Source of the DNA: Acidimicrobiia bacterium
GTDB taxonomy: Bacteria; Actinomycetota; Acidimicrobiia; Acidimicrobiales; Poriferisodalaceae
Length of the DNA: 64,000 bases
Direction of reading: 5' to 3'
NCBI GenBank assembly: GCA_022820505.1
Contig: JAJEFK010000007.1
Coordinates: 58,442-122,441 of the forward strand
A program made the position numbers and the translations under genes. This document shows, in pieces, positions 1 through 7,612 of the stretch; position 1 is the stretch's first letter; every line of letters begins with the position of its first letter. The notes under the pieces are model-generated. The model was given only the letters and a program-made list of their open reading frames with translations. It had not been told where the DNA came from and searched no databases.

Positions 1-125
1 TGCTCGAACGGCTCATCGACCACATGGCGGCGCAGCCGGGCGTGACGTTCGCCACGATGGCGCAGGTGGCCGACGATTTCCGCACCGCTGCCACGCCGGG
101 GGACCGCGCCGGTCGTCGCCTGTAG
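1..125 (+). CDS. Polysaccharide deacetylase family protein, C-terminal fragment
   Basis: The reading frame is open from base 3 and ends at TAG 123-125, giving about 40 residues. They include LERLIDHMAAQPGV followed by FATMAQVADDFR. This resembles the last helix-strand-helix of NodB/PuuE-type polysaccharide deacetylases, where 'pGVwfat.~eia..~r' precedes the C-terminus. The catalytic NodB motifs would lie upstream of the window and cannot be checked. The substrate is not inferable. A 12-bp palindrome GGTCCGCGGACC follows the stop at 131-142, but it has no T-run. Confidence 0.55.
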   Translation, partial: LERLIDHMAAQPGVTFATMAQVADDFRTAATPGDRAGRRL

Positions 126-252
126 CCGGCGGTCCGCGGACCACGACCAGCAGCCAGCGGGTAGCTTGCCGCCGACACGACGGCATGCTGATGCGGCTGG
201 CTCACGGGGCAATGCTGACGCTGGCGCAGCACGGGAGCGGGAAGGCGAGCGC

Positions 253-1344
253 ATGATCGGACGACCGAGAGCGGCGGTGGAGAGCCTTCCGCAGTACAAG
301 CCCGGCCGCTCCGCGGCGCAGGCCGAAGCCGAGCACAACCTGGCCGAGGCGATCAAGCTGGCATCCAACGAGAACGCCAACGATCCGCTCCCGTCGGTGG
401 CCAAGGCGGTGTCCGAGGCCGCCCTGGGCATGAATCGATATCCCGATCATCGCTGCATGGAGGTGCGGGAGGCGCTGGCCGACCGGCACGGCGTCGGGCT
501 CGACGAGGTCACGGTGGGCTCGGGCTCGGTGGGGGTGCTGCAACAGCTGTTCGCCGCCTACATCGATCCCGGCGACGAGGTGGTGTACCCCTGGCGTTCA
601 TTCGAGGTGCACCCGGTGTTCTGCGCCATCTCAGGCGCTCAAGCCGTCACGGTGCCGCTGGTCGACCACGCGTTCGACCTCGACGGCGTCGCCGCCGCGG
701 TAACCGACCGCACCAAGCTCGTGGTGCTCTCCACGCCGAACAACCCCACCGGCACGGTCTGCAGCACCGCGGAGCTGCAGCGCCTGCTGGCAGCGGTGCC
801 GCCCGATGTGATCGTGGTGATCGACGAGGCCTACCGGGAATTCGTCACCGATCCCGCCGTGGCCGACCCGATTCAGACGGTGCTGCCGGATCACCCCAAC
901 GCCCTGGTGCTGCGCACCTTCTCCAAGGCGTACGGCTTGGCCAACCTGCGTGTCGGCTACGGCGTCGGGCACCCCGACGTCATCGGCGCGCTCGACAAGG
1001 TGGCGCTCCCGTTCATCGTCAGCGGGATCGCGCAGGTTGCGGCGCTGGCGTCGCTTGAGCCGCAAGCTGGCGCAGAGCTGGAAGATCGCGTTTCCGGCAT
1101 CCTGGCCGAGCGCGATCGGGTCAGCGCTGCGATGGCCGATCTGGGCTGGCCGGTGGTGCCGAGCCAGGCCAATTTTGTGTACCTGCCGGTCGGCGACGGG
1201 GCAATGGACCTGTTCGTCCGTCTGGAGAAGCAGGGCTTGGTGACCCGCCCGTTCGAAGGCGAGGGCGTGCGCATCAGCCTGGGCACTCCGGCCCAGAACG
1301 ACCGGTTGCTGGCGGCACTCGGACCGTTCGACCATCCCGGTTGA
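253..1344 (+). CDS. hisC: Histidinol-phosphate / aromatic amino acid aminotransferase (PLP fold type I)
   Basis: Predicted cytosolic PLP enzyme that transfers an amino group between glutamate and histidinol-phosphate or an aromatic 2-oxo acid. The 363-residue length is usual for HisC. Visible motifs are ASNENANDP near residue 37 (substrate arm), RYPD near 62, STPNNPTG at 160-167, the cofactor-contacting DEAYREF at 191-197, and TFSKAYGLANLRVGYG with the Schiff-base lysine K225. The ATG at 253 is preferred because GGGAAGG lies about 8 bases upstream; an upstream in-frame extension has no family similarity. No other his genes are nearby, so the protein may instead be an aromatic aminotransferase (Pat-type). 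The family is sure, the substrate is not. Confidence 0.9.
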   Translation: MIGRPRAAVESLPQYKPGRSAAQAEAEHNLAEAIKLASNENANDPLPSVAKAVSEAALGMNRYPDHRCMEVREALADRHGVGLDEVTVGSGSVGVLQQLFAAYIDPGDEVVYPWRSFEVHPVFCAISGAQAVTVPLVDHAFDLDGVAAAVTDRTKLVVLSTPNNPTGTVCSTAELQRLLAAVPPDVIVVIDEAYREFVTDPAVADPIQTVLPDHPNALVLRTFSKAYGLANLRVGYGVGHPDVIGALDKVALPFIVSGIAQVAALASLEPQAGAELEDRVSGILAERDRVSAAMADLGWPVVPSQANFVYLPVGDGAMDLFVRLEKQGLVTRPFEGEGVRISLGTPAQNDRLLAALGPFDHPG

Positions 1345-1370
1345 GCCGGGCCGGCTGAGTCAGGCCTCGC

Positions 1371-2843
1371 CTAGACAGCGGCCTCGCTGATCATCTTCCA
1401 CAGCACGTCCATCTGCGCGCGGTCGGTGCGTGACTGGCCCACTGCCACGCGGATGATGCTGCGCCCGTCCAGCTTCGACGGCGTCAGGTAGGCCACGCCG
1501 CTATCGTTCACTGCTGCTGCGATGGCGTCGGTGGCACGGTCGGCAGCCTCCTCCGCTGCGTCGCTGCCGTCCGCAGCTCTGCAGCGAAAGCACACCAGCG
1601 AGAACGGGTGCGGGGCCACGATCTCGAACCGGCTGTCCTCGCCGAGCCGCTGCGCGAACTCCTGGGCCATCGCGACGTGGTGGCGCACCATCTGGCGGAT
1701 GCCCGACGCGCCGTAGCTGCGCAGCACCCACCACAGCTTGAGTGCCCGGAAGCGCCGGCCGAGCGGCACCTGCCAGTTGCGGTAGTCGATCACGTTGCCC
1801 GCATCGCTCTGGGCATTGCGCAGGTAGGGCGGGTCGATCGACAGGGCGTCAGTCAGCGCCGCCTTGTCGGCGACGTAGAAGGCCGAGCAGTCGAAGTTCA
1901 CCATCATCCACTTGTGCGGGTTGAACACGTAGCTGTCCACCAGCTCCATTCCGTCGTTGTGATGGCGGAATTCAGGGCAGATCATCGCCGTGCCCGCGTA
2001 GGCGGCATCGACGTGGTGCCACAGGCGGTGTTTGACGGCGGTCTCGGAAATGGCGCGCACCGGGTCGACGGCGGTTGTGCCCGTCGTGCCGACGGTCGAA
2101 CCGACGAACGCAGGCACCAGACCGGCGGCCAGATCGGCCTCGACGGCCACAGCCAGGGCGTGGGGCCGCATCGCCTGGTGCTCGTCGACCTCGATGAGCC
2201 GAACGTGACCGAACCCGGCAACGTTGGCGCCTTTCTCCACTGAACTGTGCGCCTGAGCGGAGGTGTAGGCGGCCATCTGCGTCGCCGGCTGCCCGCTGCG
2301 CTCAGCGGCACGGTGGCGGGCCGCCACCAGCGCGACGTGGGTCGCGTCCGATGCACTGCCCTGCAACACGCCACCGCCTGCGGAGGTGGTCTTCCAGCCA
2401 CTTGGCAGACCCGTCAGGTCCACCAGCCAATCGAGTACGTGGCTCTCGATCTCGGTCAGCGCGGGCGAGGCCGACCACAGCAGCCCGATCAAGCCGAGTC
2501 CCGACGACACAGCGTCGGCCAGGACCGAGGGGGGAGAGTTGTTGGCGGGGAAGTACGCGAACCAACCCGGGTGCTGCCAGTGCGTGACGCCCGGCACCAC
2601 CACCCGATCCAGATCGGCGAGCAGGTGCTCGAAGGGCTCGGGCTCTTCCGGGGCTGCGTCGGGCAGCATTGCCCGGATGTCACCCGGCTGCACGGTCGAG
2701 GCCACCGGCAGCGACTCGATGCGCTCCCAGTAGTCGGCAATCCAGTCGATCACTGCCCGTCCGTGCTCGCGGAACTCATCGGGCGTCATGTGCGGCGGCG
2801 GCGAAGTCAGCCCCGCGGACCCATCGGGCTCGGTCGCGTCCAT
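1371..2843 (-). CDS. Group II pyridoxal-dependent decarboxylase (aromatic-L-amino-acid decarboxylase type)
   Basis: A 490-residue protein of the Pyridoxal_deC family, which removes the carboxyl group of aromatic or acidic L-amino acids. The family hallmarks are present in order: an N-terminal GVTHWQHPGWFAYFP segment, HVDAAYAG (PLP-stacking and aspartate region) and NPHKWMMVNFDCS with the PLP lysine. The C-terminal small domain ends in RTDRAQMDVLWKMI, as in DDC/TDC proteins. It is convergent with the hisC-like gene (26-base gap). The start ATG has no ribosome site but lies exactly 7 bases after TAGCGT, which fits leaderless transcription. Tryptophan, tyrosine or DOPA decarboxylation are all possible; aromatic amine formation is inferred only from the family. 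Confidence 0.9.
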   Translation of the reverse strand: MDATEPDGSAGLTSPPPHMTPDEFREHGRAVIDWIADYWERIESLPVASTVQPGDIRAMLPDAAPEEPEPFEHLLADLDRVVVPGVTHWQHPGWFAYFPANNSPPSVLADAVSSGLGLIGLLWSASPALTEIESHVLDWLVDLTGLPSGWKTTSAGGGVLQGSASDATHVALVAARHRAAERSGQPATQMAAYTSAQAHSSVEKGANVAGFGHVRLIEVDEHQAMRPHALAVAVEADLAAGLVPAFVGSTVGTTGTTAVDPVRAISETAVKHRLWHHVDAAYAGTAMICPEFRHHNDGMELVDSYVFNPHKWMMVNFDCSAFYVADKAALTDALSIDPPYLRNAQSDAGNVIDYRNWQVPLGRRFRALKLWWVLRSYGASGIRQMVRHHVAMAQEFAQRLGEDSRFEIVAPHPFSLVCFRCRAADGSDAAEEAADRATDAIAAAVNDSGVAYLTPSKLDGRSIIRVAVGQSRTDRAQMDVLWKMISEAAV

Positions 2844-2850
2844 GGCGCCG

Positions 2851-2856
2851 ACGCTA
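2851..2856 (-). promoter_or_regulatory. Putative -10 box of a leaderless decarboxylase transcript
   Basis: On the minus strand TAGCGT is followed by 7 bases and then the ATG at 2843. This is the spacing expected when transcription starts at the A of the start codon. No clear -35 box is visible. Confidence 0.45.
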
Positions 2857-2929
2857 CTTGTGGCCCATCTCTGGGCCGTCGCCGATGGTTGCCGTAGTGT
2901 GTGCGGGCTGAGCGAGAAGGAGAGGCGTG

Positions 2930-4000
2930 ATGACCGACGATGCGGCCGGCGACGCTGCGACTTCGGGCGTTGTCGGGTACGACGTGCCCGCCGTCGAAGC
3001 GTGGATCAGCGAGAACGTCGACGGTCTCGAGCCGCCGTTCGACTGGACGCAGCTCGAAGGCGGCCACAGCAACCTCACCTACAAGCTGACCGCCGCCGAC
3101 GGCACCACCGCGGTGGTGCGCCGCCCGCCCATGGGCGAGCTGCTGCCCAAGGCGCACGACATGGGGCGCGAGTTCACGATCATCAGCGGCCTGGGGCCCA
3201 CCGACGTGCCGGTCGCCATCGCCTACGGCTATTGCGAGAGCCCCGACGTGACCGGGGCGCACTTCTACGTCATGAGCTACGTGGAGGGCAAGCCGCTGTT
3301 CGAGTCGGCCGACGCCCGCGAGCACCTGAGTGCCCAGGGTCGGGCACACGTGGGCATGTCGTTCATGGACGTGCTGGCGGCGCTGCACTCGGTGGATCCC
3401 GACGACGTCGGGCTGGGCGAGCTGGGCAAGAAGGAGGACTACGTCGGGCGGCAGATCCGCACGTGGTACCGCTCATGGACGGCATCGGCCGAGTCGGCCT
3501 CGTACGACACGCCGGTCGTGCATGAACTGCACGACTTCCTGCAGGAGCGCAAGCCCACCCAGGGACCCGCCCGGGTGGTGCACGGCGACTACGGGCTGCA
3601 CAACTGCCTGTTCAACCCTGCCGGCGAGCTGCAGGCGGTGCTCGACTGGGAGATCTCCACCCTCGGCGATCCGCTCGCCGACTTCGCCTATGCACTCAAC
3701 AGCTGGACCGAGCCCAGCGACGACATCCTGGAAGGCTCCGACCCGCCGACGCTGGTGGACGGCTTCGTGGGCCGTGCCGACCTCATCGAGCGCTACGAGG
3801 AGCGCACAGGTGCCGATCTGTCAGACCTGGCGTACTACGTCAGCTTCAACCACTGGAAGTCGGCCTGCATCATCCACGGCGTGTACGCCCGCTACATGCG
3901 CGGCCAGAAGCCTGCCGACGATGTCGATTTGGACCTGTACCGGGCCCGCATCGGGCGTGGCATCGAGCTGTCGGCCGCCGCCGCCGAGACGATCTCCTAG
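2930..4000 (+). CDS. Aminoglycoside-phosphotransferase-like kinase (ACAD10/APH family)
   Basis: A 356-residue APH/choline-kinase-fold protein. Seen: a nucleotide loop region LEGGHSNLTYKL, a lysine-like/ATP site VVRRPPMGELL, the Brenner catalytic motif HGDYGLHNCLF, and the metal motif VLDWEISTLGDPLADFAY. This subfamily ('phosphotransferase family protein') is common beside acyl-CoA dehydrogenases in Actinobacteria, and its substrate is mostly unknown. GAAGGAGAGG just upstream supports a start at ATG 2930; an in-frame GTG at 2927 is the alternative. The gene ends 6 bases before ung, so the two are probably co-transcribed. A paralog lies at 57589-58671. It is unlikely to be an antibiotic-resistance gene. 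Confidence 0.85.
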   Translation: MTDDAAGDAATSGVVGYDVPAVEAWISENVDGLEPPFDWTQLEGGHSNLTYKLTAADGTTAVVRRPPMGELLPKAHDMGREFTIISGLGPTDVPVAIAYGYCESPDVTGAHFYVMSYVEGKPLFESADAREHLSAQGRAHVGMSFMDVLAALHSVDPDDVGLGELGKKEDYVGRQIRTWYRSWTASAESASYDTPVVHELHDFLQERKPTQGPARVVHGDYGLHNCLFNPAGELQAVLDWEISTLGDPLADFAYALNSWTEPSDDILEGSDPPTLVDGFVGRADLIERYEERTGADLSDLAYYVSFNHWKSACIIHGVYARYMRGQKPADDVDLDLYRARIGRGIELSAAAAETIS

Positions 4001-4006
4001 CGGGGC

Positions 4007-4672
4007 ATGCCGCGCACCGACTGGAACCCGATCCTCCGGGGGGAATTCGACAAGCCGTACTGGCCGATCCTGCAGCAGTTCGTGGCCGACGAGCGTGCCC
4101 AGGGCGCGGTGTACCCGCCCCACGACCAAGTCTTCGCAGCGCTGCACCTGACGCCCTACGCCGATGTGAAGGTGCTGATCCTCGGCCAAGACCCCTACCA
4201 CGGCCCCCGCCAGGCGCACGGGCTGTGCTTCTCGGTGCCGCATGGCATCCCGCAGCCGCCGTCGCTGCAGAACATCTTCGCCGAGCTGCGTGACGACCTC
4301 GGTATCGTGCCGCCTGCGCACGGCAACCTGGAGGGGTGGGCACGACAGGGCGTGCTGCTGCTGAACGCGTTCCTGACCGTGCGTGCCCGCCAAGCCGCCT
4401 CGCATCGTTCGGCCGGCTGGGAGACGTTCACCGACGAGGTGATCCGCGCGGTCAGCGCGAAGCCCGAGCGAGTGGTGTTCATCCTGTGGGGCGCGTTTGC
4501 GCGACGCAAGAAGTCACTCGTCGACCTGACCCGCCACGTGGTCATCGAGTCGGCCCACCCGTCGCCGCTCAGCGCGCACAACGGGTTCTTCGGCAGCAAG
4601 CCCTTCAGCCGGGCCAACGCCGCCCTCGCAGCCGCCGGCCGCCAGCCAGTCGACTGGAGCCTCCAAGGCTGA
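4007..4672 (+). CDS. ung: Uracil-DNA glycosylase, family 1
   Basis: Removes uracil from DNA in base-excision repair. The 221-residue length matches bacterial UNG. The water-activating motif GQDPYHGPRQAHGLCFSV contains the catalytic D62. The region QPPSLQNIFAEL follows, and the C-terminal HPSPLSAHNGFFGSKPFSRAN-type loop carries the transition-state histidine and the minor-groove leucine. The ATG at 4007 lies six bases after the upstream stop, and its own ribosome site (CTAGCGGGGC) is weak, so translation is probably coupled to the kinase gene in front. Confidence 0.96.
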   Translation: MPRTDWNPILRGEFDKPYWPILQQFVADERAQGAVYPPHDQVFAALHLTPYADVKVLILGQDPYHGPRQAHGLCFSVPHGIPQPPSLQNIFAELRDDLGIVPPAHGNLEGWARQGVLLLNAFLTVRARQAASHRSAGWETFTDEVIRAVSAKPERVVFILWGAFARRKKSLVDLTRHVVIESAHPSPLSAHNGFFGSKPFSRANAALAAAGRQPVDWSLQG

Positions 4673-4806
4673 TGCGCAACAGGCACTCAGTCATGCAGCG
4701 TTCAGTACATTGAGAGGGCACCGCTCGACGCTGGCCGGCGTCGCCAAGCGGACCAGATGCGGATCTTGCAAGTTTCCAGGAGTCGCAGCAAACCGGGGGG
4801 AAGCGA

Positions 4807-5097
4807 ATGGCTGCCTACATGATCGTGGTGGACAGCGAGGTGCATGATCGTGAGCAGGCAGACAGTCTCTCGCTGCGCATCGCCGAGCTCATTGAAGCCC
4901 GCGGCGGCAAGTACCTGATCCGCGGCACTCCGACCCTGTCTCTGGGGCCCGGTGCGCCCCCGGCGAGCATCACCGTCTCGGAGTTCGAGACCTTGGAGGA
5001 CCTCAAGGCGGCATTCGGGCAGGACGATGTGATCAAGCTCCGATTGGAGCGTCGGGCATCAGTCGAGTCGGTGGCATTCATGGTGGAGGGCCTCTAG
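4807..5097 (+). CDS. Small DUF1330-like protein
   Basis: A 96-residue protein. AAYMIVVDSEVHD is followed by IAELIEARGGKYLIRG, then a strand ITVSEFETLEDLKAAF and a C-terminal strand SVESVAFMVEGL. This order (beta strand, helix, 'ARGGKYLVRGG'-like turn, strand, helix) is that of the ferredoxin-like DUF1330 fold, but the usual 'ayY.S.eY..l...R' part is diverged. GGGGGGAAG precedes the ATG by 5 bases. It lies 47 bases upstream of the permease at 5145 on the same strand, so an operon is likely; function unknown. Confidence 0.7.
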   Translation: MAAYMIVVDSEVHDREQADSLSLRIAELIEARGGKYLIRGTPTLSLGPGAPPASITVSEFETLEDLKAAFGQDDVIKLRLERRASVESVAFMVEGL

Positions 5098-5144
5098 GCG
5101 ACGCGGCACCCGCCGGGCGGCGCGGCGCCGGCGCCATCGACGCA

Positions 5145-6869
5145 GTGACCGCCGACGACGCCTCCGTCGTCTATGAGCCGAATGATCGGATCCCCGTCGG
5201 CCTGACGCTGGGCATGGGGCTGCAGGGACTCTTGCTGTCCATCACCACCACCGCGCTGACGATTTCGGTGTTCGCCAATGCCGCCGGACTCGACGATGAC
5301 GGCAGGTCGTGGATGATCTTTGCCGCGCTCGCGGTCAACGGTGTGGCAACGGCAGCGCAGTCGATGCGCGGCGGGCCGATCGGCTGCGGGCACATCCTGA
5401 TGGTCGGCACAGCGCCCTCGTACCTGGCCGTAACGCTGCTTGCCGCTGAGAAGTCCGACGCACGCACGTTGGCCACGCTCGTCGTTGTGTCGTCGTGCGT
5501 CCAGTTCATCCTGGCGAGATGGCTGCCCAGGGCTCGGCAGATCATCACACCGTCGGTCGGCGGCATCGTGCTGATGCTGATAGCGATCACCGTCGCCGGC
5601 GTAGCGGTCGGCCGGCTGGCTGGGCCCTCGGGCGGCGCGGCGTCGAGCACCGTCCCGGCGGTGGCAGGGCTCACCGTTGCCGTGGCTGCGATGCTGGGCT
5701 TGCGCGCGAAGGGCCGAGTGCGCTTGTGGTCGCCGCTCATCGGCATCGTGGTGGCGTGTGCCGTGGCAGCGCTGTTCGGCCAGTTCGACTCGACGAGCGT
5801 GTCGGCCGCTCCGTGGATTGCGCTGCCCGAACCGCAGCTGCCCGGTGTTGGACTGACCGCCAGCTCAGAGTTCTGGTCGCTGCTGCCGATGTTCGTGGTG
5901 GTGTCGATGGCCGCGGGGCTGCTCGCGATGAGCAGCGGAGTCATCATTCAGCAGGTCTCGTGGCGGAACCCGCCGGTGACTGACTTCCGGCTGGTTCAAG
6001 GCGCCATGAACACCAACGGCGCGGCGAGCCTGATCGGAGGCTTCTTCGGTGCGCTGCCCACCGTGGTGTACGGCCCGACGTCGGCGACCATGACGACGCT
6101 CACCGGAGTCGCATCGCGCCGGGTGGGCTACAGCGTCGGCGCCATGCTGGTCGCCGTCGCATTCGCGCCGAAAGCGACGGCCGTGCTGGCCTCGATTCCC
6201 GATGCGGTCACGGCCGGATACTTGCTGGTCATCATGGGCATGGTCTTCGTGGAGGGAATGCGGGCGGTAGCCAGGGAAGGCCTGGCACGCCACAGGGCCC
6301 TGATTGTGGGAATCTCGCTGGGGATCGGCTTCGGACTGCAGGGCAGCAGCGTGGTGACCGATCTGATCGGCGGAGCGTGGGGAGCGCTGCTGGGCAACGG
6401 CATGATGGCGGGCACGATCGCGGCCATCGCCCTCACTGCCTTCGTGGAGGTGAGCGGCCGGCGACGCCAGCGGCTCGAAGTCGAGCTGCACATCGACTCG
6501 CTGGGGCCGATCAGCGAGTTCTTGGATTCGCTCGCCGCCGGTGCCGGGTGGAGCGAGGCGTCGCGCAATCGTCTGCGCCTGGTCGGCGAGGAAGCCCTGG
6601 CGAGCCTGCTCGAGGATCGCAGCGACGGGTCACAGGCCCGGCTCGTCGTGATCGCCCGGTCTGCCCCCAATTCGATCGAACTGCAGTTCCTGGCGGCGCT
6701 GGAGGAGCAAAACCTCGAAGAGCAGCTTGCCTGCCTCAGCGAGCGAGCCGAGGTGCCCGAGGAGCGGACGATCTCGCTGCACCTGCTGCGGCACTTCGCA
6801 TCCACGGTGCGGCACCGCAAGTACAGCGGGATCGACATCGTGACCGTCGAAGTCGACCGGTCCCGCTAG
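5145..6869 (+). CDS. NCS2-like (xanthine/uracil) permease fused to a C-terminal GHKL-ATPase-like domain
   Basis: A 574-residue protein. Residues 15-450 contain about 12-14 hydrophobic segments with the layout of nucleobase:cation symporter-2 proteins: an early GLQGLLLSITTTALTISV, a mid region QIITPSVGGIVLMLIAITV, and TNGAASLIGGFFGALPTVVYGP, like the NCS2 'N..~~~~~G..pttty' stretch. Residues about 465-574 are soluble. They contain NRLRLVGEEALASLLEDR and a final strand pair resembling the RsbW/HATPase_c_2 fold (N-box-like 'EEAL..LL'), but no clear G1 glycine box is visible. Start is GTG 5145; no strong ribosome site. Substrate unknown; the added domain suggests a regulated or sensing transporter. 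Confidence 0.75.
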   Translation: MTADDASVVYEPNDRIPVGLTLGMGLQGLLLSITTTALTISVFANAAGLDDDGRSWMIFAALAVNGVATAAQSMRGGPIGCGHILMVGTAPSYLAVTLLAAEKSDARTLATLVVVSSCVQFILARWLPRARQIITPSVGGIVLMLIAITVAGVAVGRLAGPSGGAASSTVPAVAGLTVAVAAMLGLRAKGRVRLWSPLIGIVVACAVAALFGQFDSTSVSAAPWIALPEPQLPGVGLTASSEFWSLLPMFVVVSMAAGLLAMSSGVIIQQVSWRNPPVTDFRLVQGAMNTNGAASLIGGFFGALPTVVYGPTSATMTTLTGVASRRVGYSVGAMLVAVAFAPKATAVLASIPDAVTAGYLLVIMGMVFVEGMRAVAREGLARHRALIVGISLGIGFGLQGSSVVTDLIGGAWGALLGNGMMAGTIAAIALTAFVEVSGRRRQRLEVELHIDSLGPISEFLDSLAAGAGWSEASRNRLRLVGEEALASLLEDRSDGSQARLVVIARSAPNSIELQFLAALEEQNLEEQLACLSERAEVPEERTISLHLLRHFASTVRHRKYSGIDIVTVEVDRSR

Positions 6870-6942
6870 TGGCAGAGCGATCCCCAGGCGCGCAACAAGC
6901 GTCCGGCGCGGTGAGCCTGTCGGCGGTACCGCCTCTTGGTCC

Positions 6943-7566
6943 TCAGCGCAGGGTGACGCGTCCGTTGGGGGTGTCGAGCGTCGCCTCGAAAGTGACCGCG
7001 TCGCCTTCCGTTACGTCCACATCGATGCCGATCGCGCTGTGGAGCGCCCTGATGTGGTCGGGGTCGGGATGCGTGCCGCTGAGCGAGACGAGCGTGCAGC
7101 CAGTCGGGGTGACCGTGGCTGGATGGGTGGTGTTCCCCCATTCGATGACAAACGGGACCAATCCCGGTCCGGCTGACATGGTCAGCGACCAGTGGATTTC
7201 CTCGCCGTCGGGCTTCACCCGGCTCATCGCCGAGATCGGGCCGGGATCCTCGCCGCAAGCGGCCATGGCGGCGGTCACATCCTCGATGGTCTCGCCTTCG
7301 GATGCGTGTACGGCAAACGTGATCAGCCGGCCCTCGCTCATGGCGTCGATGTCGAACGGGCGCCCGCTCGGCGGATCGGGCTGTTCGGGGTCGGGCGCGA
7401 TGATCTCCAGATAGACGTCGTCGCCGAGCGACATGAGCGTGTTGCGGGTGCCCATGCCTGGATGCGGCCCGCCCGGCGCGGCCGACATGCCGACCAGCGC
7501 CTCGACGGCTGCGGTCCCGGCCGCAAGATTGGGCGCTGCGTACACGATGTGGTCGATAGCTGCCAT
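6943..7566 (-). CDS. VOC-fold (glyoxalase-3-like) protein
   Basis: A 207-residue protein that starts AAIDHIVYAAPNLAAG, the typical first beta-alpha unit of the Glyoxalase_3-like (PF13468-type) VOC domain. GTRNTLMSLGDDVYLEIIAPDP gives the second strand pair with the metal-type glutamate. The C-terminal half repeats the fold more weakly. VOC proteins bind small substrates through a divalent metal; no substrate can be named. The start has no ribosome site, but TAACGT (7573-7578) stands 6 bases ahead, again suggesting a leaderless transcript. It is convergent with the permease gene. Confidence 0.8.
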   Translation of the reverse strand: MAAIDHIVYAAPNLAAGTAAVEALVGMSAAPGGPHPGMGTRNTLMSLGDDVYLEIIAPDPEQPDPPSGRPFDIDAMSEGRLITFAVHASEGETIEDVTAAMAACGEDPGPISAMSRVKPDGEEIHWSLTMSAGPGLVPFVIEWGNTTHPATVTPTGCTLVSLSGTHPDPDHIRALHSAIGIDVDVTEGDAVTFEATLDTPNGRVTLR

Positions 7567-7612
7567 GCGGGCACGTTAGCCACGGGCGGCAGGCCCGTCA
7601 GCGCCCGGCGTG

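Noticed and set aside
131..142. Perfect 12-bp palindrome GGTCCGCGGACC after the deacetylase stop
   Set aside because: Short, GC-only and without a T-run; such palindromes are expected by chance in this GC-rich sequence.
2930..4000. Aminoglycoside resistance kinase
   Set aside because: The sequence belongs to the metabolic ACAD10/APH-like branch, and a paralog lies among CoA- and F420-related genes; nothing indicates drug resistance.
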